Assembly: GCA_022497155.1 (NCBI GenBank)
Contig: MU385820.1
Location: 1 to 12,283, forward strand
Direction of reading: 5' to 3'
DNA from: Whalleya microplaca
Taxonomy: Eukaryota > Ascomycota > Sordariomycetes > Xylariales > Xylariaceae
DNA length: 12,283 bases
Below, piece after piece: positions 1 to 8,687 of this stretch. The position numbers were made by a program, and so were the translations under genes. Position 1 is the stretch's first letter; each line of letters begins with the position of its first letter. The notes under the pieces were generated by a model. The model had not been told where the DNA came from and searched no databases. It saw nothing but the letters and a program-made list of their open reading frames with translations.

Positions 1-1
1 A

Positions 2-36
2 GATTTTTCAGCTGCGTGGACGCTAGCTGAAAAATC
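2..36. repeat. Near-perfect hairpin in the left flank
   Basis: Positions 2-13 (GATTTTTCAGCT) and 25-36 (AGCTGAAAAATC) are perfect 12-base inverted arms. Inside them GCGT (14-17) and ACGC (20-23) also pair, leaving a GG loop and one unpaired T at 24. The composition is normal, not RIP-like. It could be the terminal inverted repeat of a DNA transposon, a MITE end, or a transcription terminator-like stem. Only 45 bases of flank are visible, so its identity is open. Confidence 0.6.
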
Positions 37-45
37 AGGGAGGAA

Positions 46-379
46 TGTAATGGGGCAGGGGATTACGGGTATTAACAGCAGCTTAGGAGCCACTAAAAGC
101 CCCCTGGAGCCACGTTATAGGGCACTTTATAAGGCACTCCACAGGGTATCTATAGGGCACTCCATAAGGTATTCACAGGGCACTTCACAGGGCAATTTAC
201 AGTGGATTATATACCTATATTTAGCTAACCTTTTCCCTCACATTTCCTTCACTTTTTTTAACAAGAGATATCACTAGATAATTAAATAGTCACACACATA
301 CAGCTCTGGCAGCTAATATACACTCATTTTTAACCTGATATCTCACTTTCGCTTCACCCCGACACCCTGTCCCAAGACA
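46..379. mobile_element. LTR-like repeat X, left copy (334 bp)
   Basis: This is a direct repeat of 11568-11868, in the same orientation. Both copies begin TGTAATGGGGCAGGGG and end CAAGACA, the TG...CA form of a long terminal repeat. The outermost bases are also inverted relative to each other: TGTAATGGGGCAGGG against TGTCTTGGGACAGGG on the other strand, about 12 of 15 matching. That is longer than the ends of most LTRs and would also fit a small non-autonomous terminal-inverted-repeat element. The copy is only lightly RIP-mutated (for example GTTATAGGG where the right copy has GTCACAGGG) and keeps many CpA sites, unlike the DNA beside it. The flanks are AGGAA on the left and ATAGT on the right, so no target duplication is seen. 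The short reading frame at 50-277 lies wholly within the repeat and has no counterpart in the right copy. Confidence 0.75.
115..195. repeat. 11-12 bp tandem repeat inside left X (about 7 units)
   Basis: About seven degenerate units of the form TCCACAGGGCAC follow one another with an 11-12 base period. Several units carry C-to-T or G-to-A changes (TATAGGGCAC, TATAAGGCAC, ACAGGGTAT). The right X copy has only about four units, which explains almost all of the 33-base length difference between the two copies. Confidence 0.8.
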
Positions 380-1300
380 ATAGTAAAAAACGTTAATCGC
401 GTTTTTAGTCCTTATTTTAATATTAAATTTAGTCGTTTTAATTTAAAAACTAATAAAGATAAGCTGTTTTTATTTTGGAAGAATAATATAAGCCGCTACT
501 TTTTAAAAGCTAATATAATAAATAAGTTTATTCGGGTAAATCCTTTTCCTATCTAATATATATAATTTTTACTAATTAATATAAAATAATTTAACTAGTA
601 AAAATTAGATTTTTTAATAGTTCTAAAGAAAGTCGGTATTATATTTAGGAATTTATAGCCTCGAAATTTTGTCGTAAAGATTAAATATAAAAGCCTGCCT
701 TAAAATATATTAAGTATTTTAAAGTAACAAAATATCCTCTCGATTAATAATATCTTTTTTTTATCGAAATTTGCGAAATTAATTCTATTGGTAACTTAAT
801 GTTTCGCTTAATCGAAAATTGCCGTATATAATTTGGAGTTTTTATTTAGAAATATAATATTTATAATAAAGTTTTTTACCGGTTTTATAAAAATCGGTTT
901 ATTAGTTTTAAAAATAAACGTTATAATAAAATATAGTTATTTTATAAATATCGATTAATAGAAAACTAGTTCGGGAGTTTATATAGAAATTATATAATCG
1001 GTATTTAAGTAAATAAATATTTATTCCGGGATAAAAAGTATATATATTTGCGAGCTTATCGATTAAAGGATCTTTTTTTTAATAGCGATATTAATTATAA
1101 TAATTTTATTTTAATATATCGGTTTATAAGTAATACGTATCTAGGCTAAATTACTAGGGAAATCTATCTTTTTTTACCGAAATTATAGGCGGCTTTATTT
1201 ATAGCTTATAATAGTTTTTTTTATTTAATTAATTAGTTATATATTAAAGTTTTCGGTTGTGTTTTTTAATTTAAGCTTTTTTTTTATTACTTCTTTATAT
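380..1300. other. Unassigned 3' region of the Gypsy element
   Basis: About 0.9 kb lies between the end of the polyprotein (minus strand) and repeat X. It is present in both Gypsy copies (380-1300 and 9688-10615). I recognise no protein motif on either strand; several frames can be read for some distance, but stop density is about what chance gives at this base composition. It could be the 3' untranslated region, a degraded LTR, or an extra reading frame. A purine-rich tract is not seen next to the X border. Confidence 0.5.
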
Positions 1301-1650
1301 TTGCCGTAACTTTATAAAACCCTGTTTTTATAAAATGTTAATTTATATAAAATATAAAAAAAAATAATCTAATTTGTTAGTATTATTTTTTTAATATTTA
1401 ATTATAGGTTTTTTGTTCCGCTAATAATATCCTAAATAGTCTGACTTTAACTATCCTTTTAGGTGTTTTATCTCTTATAATTTTTTAATTTTTATTAGGT
1501 TCGACTTTTTTAGTCTGGCTATAGGTTACCGGGCTTTTTTGTATATTTTTATTTTAATATACTATATTATTATCTATTAGTTTAGCGTTTTTATAATTAA
1601 CCCTTATTTTATTATAGTTATTTAATTAATAGTTATTATAAGGTTTATTA
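1300..1650 (-). pseudogene. Basic C-terminal tail after integrase (degenerate)
   Basis: Minus-strand reading continues past the integrase C-terminal domain into a lysine/arginine-rich stretch. A readable piece is PVTYSQTKKVEPN (about 1495-1535), and the same reading is found at the matching place in the second copy (about 10800-10840). The tail may be a disordered or chromatin-binding extension, as some Gypsy integrases have. No chromodomain signature is recognisable after RIP. Confidence 0.45.
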
Positions 1651-2760
1651 AGTTTCTAATATTTTTTTATATTTCGAATAAATCTTTTTAGCTAATTAGA
1701 AAAAAATACTTTTTATAATATTACCCCGTCTAATTTTTTTAAAAAAAACTTATTTTATTTTTATTTTTTCGCAATTTGATAGGGCTTAGTTTATTTATAT
1801 TTTAGCTTTTTATTTTTAGATATATCAATATTTTATATTATATTATAAAGTAAGATTAGGCTGCCTTATTTTAACGGTTCTAATTGTTTTTTTAAGGGGT
1901 ATTGTCGATTATTTCGTTCCGCCGCTTTTTTTCGTTTTTTTGTTAAGATTTATATTATTTTTGCGATATCTTTATCCTATTATTTAAATATTTTTACCCT
2001 TTTAGTAATAAGATCTTTTTTACTACAGATATCTAATTAATTAAAGATTTATTAAGATAATAAGATTATTTCAATCGGTATAATAGGTTTTTTATTATAA
2101 ACTAATTTATATAATATAAATTTATATTTTTATATAAACGTTTAATTAGCTTAAAGTATAGTTTTAAATTTTTTAACCTATAATTTACTAATTTCTCCCG
2201 TTATATACATAAAGGATTTTATAATCGGTTAATAGCTTATTTTTATTTATTCTTACGTCTGAAAGTAATATATAAGTCCGATTTATATTTTAATATTTAG
2301 CTATATAATACCTTTAGCTATTTCTGCCTTATTTTTTAAGCTTTTATTATATTTAATTATTATAGAGATACTATAGTTAATATAAATATAGTCTTATAAA
2401 AACTTTTATACTTTAATTGCTATAGCATTTTTTAGTGCCTTAGCTTTAGGCTATCTTAATAGCTTATCTCTTGCTTTAATAATAGCCGAATATTTATTAT
2501 TGTTCGGGAAAAACTAAATATTAATAATTTAAATAATTAATAACTGTTTTAGCGTTAAAAAAAGCCTTTAATTTTTAAATTGTTTATTTATAAAGAGTTA
2601 GTATTTTAGGTAATATTTAACGGCAGTTTAAATTTTTTAATATATTCTTTTTTAATAATAGAACTTAACTATTTTATTATAAGTCGATTCTTATTTTCGA
2701 TATGTTTTAACTCTCGAATAGTAGTTTTTAATAATACGTTTTCGTTAATTAATATTATTA
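1650..2760 (-). pseudogene. Gypsy integrase, RIP-inactivated
   Basis: The product would have joined the element's cDNA into the host chromosome. Minus-strand order: the HHCC zinc domain (about 2730-2600), the catalytic core with ARDKLLRWPKAKALKNA (about 2480-2430), the catalytic-Glu region followed by SYxPIIKSxxYIT (about 2255-2205), then the WADRT-like and GYTPY-like region (about 2160-2100), and a C-terminal domain with KELDGVIL (1742-1717) and LKRF. Both presumed His ligands read Tyr (about 2727 and 2697) and both Cys of CxxC read Tyr (2612-2601). The expected catalytic Glu reads Lys in both Gypsy copies. All these changes are transitions. In-frame stops are frequent. The family assignment rests on several motifs in the right order, so it is firm. 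Confidence 0.85.
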
Positions 2761-2765
2761 ACGAT

Positions 2766-3150
2766 ACGCTGTTAGTTATATTTTTTATAAGGTTTCCGCT
2801 ATAAAATTCTTTTTTAGATTACGTATTTAATAACTTTATTCCGGAAACTTACTTTTATATAATATTGTTTCGTTATATTAAAACTTTTTAATCGATTAGG
2901 TAGTTTTAAGGTATTAAGGTATATTATAATCTTTTAGGAAATTTTGGACTAGTTTTTTAGCGGGTGTAAAATAATAGGTAATAGGGAGAATTCCGGTATT
3001 TTATATATTAGTTTATTTAATCGAGGTATTTTTATTATAAGGATATTAAGTTAGATATTAATAAAGTTATCGATTTCTCCTTTCTATTAATTATCTAATT
3101 TATTGGACGGCCTTAATAGTTTATATAATAGGCTATCCGTTATTTAATAT
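2766..3150 (-). pseudogene. RNase H-integrase linker region (degenerate)
   Basis: On the minus strand, about 3070-2890 reads PRLNKLIYKIPEFSLLP, then IILHPLKN and a segment ending LKLPNRLK. Fungal Gypsy polyproteins carry such a tether between RNase H and the integrase zinc domain. About 2850-2800 reads FRNKVIKYVI, like the strand just before the HHCC domain. No separate enzymatic role is known for this part. Its position between two firmly identified domains is the main support. Confidence 0.6.
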
Positions 3151-3600
3151 TATTTTTTAGGGATATGTTTTATTTCGAAATTAAATATTTTAATAAAAGC
3201 TATTTACCGGGTTAATACTATATTAAATAGGCTAGAGAATCTATTATTTAGTTAAATAATTAAAATTTTAATATTAGTTTCGAGAATAAATCTCGTACTA
3301 TAAAAGTAATTTCGCAGTTGTCGAAAAAACTTAACTATCCCGAAATATTTTCGTTTCGTAATATTATAATTAAGTTTTGGCTTTTTTTATATACTAAATT
3401 TAAATTTCGTAAGTTAAATATATTTATTAATTTCTTATTTTAATATATATTTTTATTTTATATCTAATATATTAACTTTAAGCCAAATAATATATTTGTT
3501 TATATAATCGAGCGTAATTAAATAGGGTATATTAATTAACGTTATCTTAAATTTATTTATAGCTTATTATTATTTCACTCCCTATTTTTAATTTGTATTT
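3150..3600 (-). pseudogene. Gypsy RNase H domain (degenerate)
   Basis: This domain would degrade the RNA strand of the RNA-DNA hybrid during reverse transcription. It follows the RT connection directly on the minus strand. About 3585-3495 reads INKFKITLINIPYLITLDY, matching the start of Gypsy RNase H, where a run like 'LTTAPxLxxLDY' leads into the first catalytic Asp strand (here YIIW). Downstream catalytic residues cannot be placed with confidence because of RIP stops and drift. Boundaries are approximate. Confidence 0.65.
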
Positions 3601-3639
3601 TTCCGGAGAAATTTTGTTAGTAATAAAGTAATTAATGTA

Positions 3640-4400
3640 TAGTATATAATTTATATGCGATAATAAATTATAACTTCTAGGAATGCCCGCATTTTAAAAA
3701 CATTATTATAAAATAACCATTCCGTAATTTTAATAACTTTAGCTTAATTAAAGGAACGACTATTAGTATTATATAAATAGCCGATAATAATAGCGGCGTT
3801 TTTATATTAATCGCTTTTCTCTACACTAGTTATAGCTTTTGTTAATTTAAAGTTAAGTAAAATATTATTGATATTTTTTAAATGTTTATAAATAAATCGT
3901 TTTATTTTTAATATAATTTTTTAATTATTATATTTTGTTTTTGGCCCTTTAATACTAATATTATCGAAAAATAGCTCGCATTTATCAGGTATAAGGTCGA
4001 ATAAAATCTGGGTAATAATATATAAAAATTATATTACCGAATTAGTCTTTTCTTATAATAAAGTCGTTATCCGAAAAAGCCCGATCGGCGTTAAAAATAT
4101 AATATAATTTTTGCTAAATATAGATAATAATACTTGATTGTATTTTAAAAAGAAATTTATTATAAAGATTATTATTTATATAGTAAATTCCTCCGCAAAT
4201 TTGTTATAATTACTCGGGAGGAAAGCATTTTATATTTATATAATATTTAGTTTTATTGCCGAATTAATTAACCGAAGGTTTTTATTCTTTTTTTTAATTA
4301 TAAACTAAGCGTTACGGTATAAGGCATAGAATTTTTTTAATATTTTATTTTTAAGCTGATTTTATAAGATATTTAAAACCTGTATTTTTAGTAACGCTAG
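3640..4400 (-). pseudogene. Gypsy reverse transcriptase, RIP-inactivated
   Basis: The product would have copied the element's RNA into DNA. Minus-strand motifs in order: NYIIFLTPIGLFRITTL (about 4105-4055), then a stop at the expected Gln of the 'PQGATNS' motif followed by EKTNSV; ILFDLIPDKCELFFDNI (about 4005-3957); ISIKGPKTKY; and, at the connection to RNase H, AKVIKITEW and MRAFLEVIIYYRI (about 3750-3645). The catalytic box reads FFDN (3957-3968), so the second metal-binding Asp appears as Asn. This, with the stops, makes it non-functional. It is the clearest domain in the window and it fixes the strand and the Ty3/Gypsy class. Confidence 0.9.
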
Positions 4401-5470
4401 GATAGAAATTAATCTGGCTTATTATATATTATATAATATTATTTTAATTTTATATAAAGGAGATATTTTTTCCCTAATTCGGCCGATTTTTATAAAGTTT
4501 TAGGCTAGTGTTATTTTTTATTAATAAAGAATTTCGATTAGTATTATTTTTTTTTTAATTTATAAGCTTTATATTTAGCAGCTTTATTTTAATAACGTTT
4601 AAGCGTTTTTTCGTTAATCTGGTATTTCGCGATGCGGGAGCGAAATGCGGAGTGATATTTTTATATTTTTTATCTGTTTTAAATATATTTGGGGGTTTGA
4701 AATTCGGTTTTATATTTTATAGTATCGCTTGTTTTTAATTAATTAATTTTAGAGGGACTATACTATTCGATTCGGCATTATCGATTAGGTAAACTTTTTG
4801 TATTTTTAGTTTATATATTATATATAGCTTAATCTCGTTTTTTTGTAATATTTTTTTACGATATAATATTATATGCTATATTACTTATTTAGATTTCTTT
4901 TTAATGGTTTCTTATAGTAGGCCTAGTAAATAATTATTAAATAGCGAGGTTTATATTTAATCGCTATTTTGGAGTATTTTATTAATAGCAATTTTTATTT
5001 GTTTATTAGCTTATTTTAAACTTAAGTTATTTTAGATTATATTTTTAAATTTCGCTAGGTTTATTATTACTGTAATATTTTAAGGCTTTTATTTACTGTC
5101 GATTTGGCTTTTAGTATCGGCAGTTATTAGTTTTCTAAAAAATTAATAACGTTAGTTAGGGTTTATTTAGCTAGCTTATTATATATAAAAGGTATTATAA
5201 TTTTAATATTTCCGAAAAATATCGAAACTATTAATAAGTTTTTTTTAGGGTAAATTGTTATATATAATTAAAAAATGAAGTTAAGGCCGAGAAGTAACGG
5301 AAATACGGCTTTAGAATTTTTGACTATATAAATCGGTAGCAGTAAGCTATAGTTTATTAATTATATAAGTCTTTCGATTAAGCTAAAGCTTTTAGTTTTA
5401 TTATTTATTAATATATTAAAACCGGACTATATAATTTTAATTTTTTATATAAGTATTTAATATTTAAAAA
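4401..5470 (-). other. Protease-to-RT stretch, no motif resolved
   Basis: By position this should hold the end of the protease, the linker and the RT N-terminus of the Gypsy polyprotein. It is heavily RIP-mutated. I can read no motif with confidence on either strand, and I see no alternative gene, RNA or repeat here. Confidence 0.4.
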
Positions 5471-5570
5471 TATATAATTACGTAATAATATTTAACTGGG
5501 TATCTATATTAATAACTGTAGTAATTAAGTCTTTATATCTTTTAAAGCTAATCTTTATAGTTAATTGGGG
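5471..5570 (-). pseudogene. Possible retroviral-type aspartic protease remnant
   Basis: Minus-strand reading near 5540-5490 gives LITTVINIDTQLNIIT. It resembles the active-site strand of Gypsy proteases, where a D-[ST]-G-[AC] motif is followed by a hydrophobic-Asn-Ile/Phe-Ile run. Here DT is followed by Q, so the Gly and Ala are missing or the match is coincidental. The position upstream of RT is right for this domain. Treat as tentative. Confidence 0.35.
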
Positions 5571-6820
5571 CAATAGTTAGATATATGTTCCAATATTCCG
5601 GATAAATACTGGTAGAAATGCTATAATAATTTAGGTAATGTTACCGGGTATTATAGATATATTATTAATCGATATATTTGTAGGGCTGTTTTAAGATTTA
5701 TTAGGCGTAAAGATTGGCTGTAATGCGTTTAGTGTAGAATTGGACTGGGATTGCTGTTTTTATTGCTACTGATTAATTATTTCGGCTAAAAGGATATAAA
5801 TTATTTTATAAAGTTTTCGACCTATTTTATCCGCTTTATTAAATAGGTATTAAAGTAATGTTTTATTAAATTCCGTATAGTATTTAATTAGATTATTTTA
5901 TAAGACTTTAAATTTTTTTGCCGCATTTTTAGAGATTTTTTTTTTTTAGTATTTCGAAGTTAGAGCTAAGGCTGGTTAATTAGGTGTAATATTTTTTGGC
6001 TTATTAGTTTAGGTTTGTTTCGGCGTTTTTAGGACTATTAAAGGTGGAGGGTTTAGTTTTAGTAGCATTTTATCGATCGTTTTTTTTACGGATATATTGC
6101 TGTTTATATTTTTATGTTTTTTTAATATTAAGACGTTAATTTTATTTTTGTTTTTATATTAAGACGGTTTAATTATTATTTTATATATAGGATTCCCGCT
6201 TTTATTAATAGTTGGTTTTTTTAGAGGTAATTTTATAGGTTTATAAGTTTGTAAAAGGTGTTATTTTTTAGGCTTTTTATTTTAATATTATTAATTTTTA
6301 AATCTGTGGCTGGTGTTATTTCTGGGTTATAATTTTATAGATTAGTTATTAATCGAATAAAATTATAGTTTTATTTAAACTTTATATTTTTTTCGATTTT
6401 ATTATATTCATAAAGGTAGTAATAAGCTAATTTCCGAATTTAAATATTATATACCTTTATTTTATATAGGAATTATAAGTAGGCTTAAATAATATTTTTT
6501 TTATTTATTTTACTTTCGGTAACTATATATTTAAGAAATAAGATATTCCTAATTTCGGGAGCAGTTTAAAAACTTCCGATAAAATATCCCTTAAGTTAAT
6601 TATTATATTATATTATATCGTTACGGCTTAATAACGCTATTAGGGAGTAGGTAATAAAAAAGTGGCTTAATTTTTTATAGAGGAAATAAGTATCTTAATT
6701 ATATCCCTGGAATAATATCGGTTGTAGCATATATTAACTGTTTTAATTTTATCGGCTATTGTATTTTTTATATTTTTTTTTTATTTAAAAGTCCGGCGTA
6801 ATAAATATTAAAAGATATAT
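5571..6820 (-). pseudogene. Probable Gag region (degenerate)
   Basis: This is the upstream part of the Gypsy element on the minus strand, where Gag normally lies. It is slightly less AT-rich than the pol part (for example near 5560-5780 and 6030-6060). No CCHC zinc knuckle or capsid motif can be read safely, and no start codon can be chosen. The assignment is by position only. Confidence 0.4.
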
Positions 6821-6848
6821 TGTCTTAAGACAGGGTGTCGGGGTAAAG
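6821..6848 (+). repeat. Inverted copy of the terminal sequence of X
   Basis: The sequence TGTCTTAAGACAGGGTGTCGGGGTAAAG matches the reverse complement of the right end of X (352-379: TGTCTTGGGACAGGGTGTCGGGGTGAAG) at all but three positions, all G-to-A. Similarity stops after about 28 bases; the next bases (GAGGTGCTACTTTATGG) do not occur in X. The first 12 bases form the palindrome TGTCTTAAGACA. It lies exactly at the upstream edge of the Gypsy remnant, is far less RIP-mutated than its surroundings, and faces the X end at 379. It may be the terminus of a longer relative of X, or of a related LTR, running to the right. Confidence 0.7.
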
Positions 6849-7825
6849 GAGGTGCTACTTTATGGCTTAATTGATCGGAAGTAATTAAAGTAATGAAATA
6901 AAAGAGTTACTTATAATAGCTATTAATTGAAAGGAGAGATATGTTTATTATTAGCGACAAGGCTATTTAAGCTGTATATATTTTATTTAAGAATAAAAAA
7001 AAAAACAAGCGATATATATATATTACAATATATTAGCCCTATAATATCTTTTTTAAATTTTGTTATAAATATTTTTATTATAAAAAAATTTAATTAATTA
7101 ATATAAATGCGGAAAGTATTTATTTTATTTACTTTTTATAAGCTTTCGTTTTAGGCTTAATTGCTTTTTTTTTTATTTAATTTTATATATTCTCTAATAA
7201 ACCTACGTTATTTTATACGTTTTAATCGATTAGGCTTAGTAGAAAAAGGGGTTTTTTGTTGATTAATAGTAGCTATATGTTTTTTATAATCTGTTTAACT
7301 ATTTTATTTTATAAGAAAAGTAAGCTATAGTTGTTTTTTTAACGCGGTAAATTTATCTCCTACCTATTTATATAGAATATAAGCTTTTCTATTTCGATAG
7401 GTAGCTTTTTATCGTTCTTTTAGAAAAGGTTAATATTAATTAAGGTTTAGGAGACTTATATAGGTTTTATATAATTTAGGCTAGCGTTGGGATATTTTTT
7501 TTGCTTAAAATAAGCTAAAGGCAAGAGTAGGCTTAGGTTCGGGTTTTCGTTCTGGTTTATTAAAGTTATCGGGTTAATTAATAATTTTATAAGTTATTAT
7601 TTGCTTTATTTTCGTAATTTAGCTTTTTATTTTTTGTTTTTTGTTAATAGAATGAGGATTTTTATAAAGGCGAAAAAATGTAGTGAGAAAGCGAAAAAGG
7701 CGAAAAATTAAGTAAGCTATTTAAAAGTTATAATTAAATCTATTTTATTATTATACTATTTAAATAAATTTAATATAAACAAAAGTTATATTATTTTATT
7801 AAACTTAAATTTAATGTAATTAATT

Positions 7826-7933
7826 AAAAATAGCCCGAGCTTTTTTTTTATTACAAGTACTTATAGAATTAAACGAAAAAGTAATGTAAATTTTAATTGA
7901 TATAACGATTAAAAAAAAGTGAGGGCTATTTTT
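7826..7933. repeat. TA-flanked inverted repeat, about 25-bp arms
   Basis: The left arm 7826-7850 (AAAAATAGCCCGAGC, then a T run) and the right arm 7909-7933 (an A run, then AGTGAGGGCTATTTTT) are near-complementary, with mismatches around the CGAG/GTGA positions and in homopolymer length. About 58 bases lie between them. TA dinucleotides sit at the outer edge of both GCCC/GGGC motifs, as expected for a Tc1/mariner-type TA target duplication. It may be a very small MITE or a deleted transposon. AT-rich RIP DNA can give spurious A/T pairing, but the GCCC/GGGC cores support a real repeat. Confidence 0.45.
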
Positions 7934-8472
7934 TTTTAACGTTAATAGCTATAAAGTTACATAAATATATAAATGTTATTAATATAAGGAACCGGAGGTT
8001 ATTTAAAATAATCCGGAAAAGAAATTAGTTGTTAATTTAGGTAATTTTTTAATTAAGTTTTATAGTAGTCTTAAAGTAAACCTCCGTTTTAACAAATCTT
8101 TTTTTAAAAGTGGCAATATTTATTTAAATTATAGCAGCCATAAAAGTAATATCGTAATATTAACGTTTATAGTAAGCAAAAAAAGCATTATATAAGCTTA
8201 ATGCTTTATTTATTTTCTATTTATCTTTATTATAATTAGAAGGGGCGTTTCGATTAGAAATAACTTTAAGTATTTTATTGTTTCTAATTAATAAAAAATC
8301 TGTTTTTAAAAAATTAACAATCTATTTAATCTCTTACTTTAAGTGCTATAGCTTATTTTTAGTCTAAAGTTTAAGTCTGTATATTTTAATAAAAAGGCCG
8401 CGAAATTAATTAATAATATAAAAATTAATATTAGCTATTATAACGAACGTACTAAAATCTGAAGGGAAAAGT

Positions 8473-8687
8473 TATTTTTATAGAAGCGAACTAATAGGTA
8501 AAGTTATTTCAGCCTTATATTTAGGGTCGGAATTAGCCGCAAACTTAATTTTAGCCTTATCTTTAGGTATAGCCTTAAACTTAATATTAGCTTTCGAGAC
8601 AGGCTTGGGGTTTTTACGGGCCGCTTAATTAATTTTTTTATTCTTGTTCCGGTTTTTATATTTATTTTTCTTTTTTTTAGGTAACGT
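8473..8687 (-). pseudogene. Lysine-rich degenerate reading frame in a RIP-poor patch
   Basis: One minus-strand frame reads about 65 codons with a single internal stop before the stop at the end. It includes RKNPKPVSKANIKFKAI and PKDKAKIKFAANSDPKYKAE. The unit KAxIKF occurs twice, matching two similar DNA stretches (8537-8557 and 8572-8594). The GC content and CpA content are higher than around it. It could be a disordered nucleic-acid-binding tail of a transposon protein, such as a Gag, or chance. The opposite strand also has a long frame here (leucine-rich, one stop), so the strand is not certain. Confidence 0.3.

Larger units (their letters stand above)
380..2266 (-). repeat. 1.88-kb direct repeat, left copy
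   Basis: This segment matches 9688-11567 along its whole length, in the same orientation. The differences are almost all transitions (for example AATCGCGTTTTTAG here, AATTGTATTTCTGA there). It is not an LTR: on the minus strand it starts within the integrase core, just before the catalytic-Glu region, and runs through the integrase C-terminus into non-coding 3' sequence. Here the homology ends at 379/380, against X. In the other copy the neighbouring DNA at that point is unrelated, so the 380/9688 border may be the natural 3' end of this Gypsy family. Confidence 0.85.
380..6820 (-). mobile_element. RIP-degenerated Ty3/Gypsy retrotransposon, minus strand
   Basis: Read on the minus strand, this stretch keeps the Ty3/Gypsy polyprotein order: possible Gag and protease (about 6800-5480), reverse transcriptase (about 4400-3640), RNase H (about 3600-3150) and integrase (about 2760-1650). 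Then come a basic tail and about 0.9 kb of unassigned 3' sequence. The order RT-RNase H-integrase separates it from Copia elements, where integrase comes first. Hundreds of stop codons, mostly TAA and TAG as expected from mutated CAA, CAG and TGG codons, show that it cannot make protein. The low-coordinate end abuts repeat X at 379; the high-coordinate end abuts an inverted X end at 6821. No matching LTR pair belonging to this element was found in the window, and no primer-binding site is recognisable at 6820. Confidence 0.85.

Noticed and set aside
50..277. 75-codon ATG-started reading frame on the plus strand
   Set aside because: It lies wholly inside repeat X and runs across the tandem array. 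The right X copy does not keep the same frame, and no protein motif is visible.
460..1250. Plus-strand frame readable as a hydrophobic protein in both repeat copies
   Set aside because: It is opposite to the established Gypsy strand, its stop density is near chance, and its Phe/Leu/Ile richness simply mirrors AT-rich RIP DNA.
380..2266. Long terminal repeat of the Gypsy element
   Set aside because: The repeat contains integrase coding sequence on the minus strand, which an LTR should not, and the right copy lacks a plausible LTR start at 11567.
6821..7027. A complete short LTR (TGTCTTAAG...ATTACA)
   Set aside because: It begins like X and a TATTACA word occurs near 7027, but no second copy or primer site is found in the window, so only the 28-base terminus is reported.
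7991..8086. Inverted GGAGGTT / AACCTCC words (about 8 bases)
   Set aside because: The arms are too short and the flanking similarity too weak to separate from chance.
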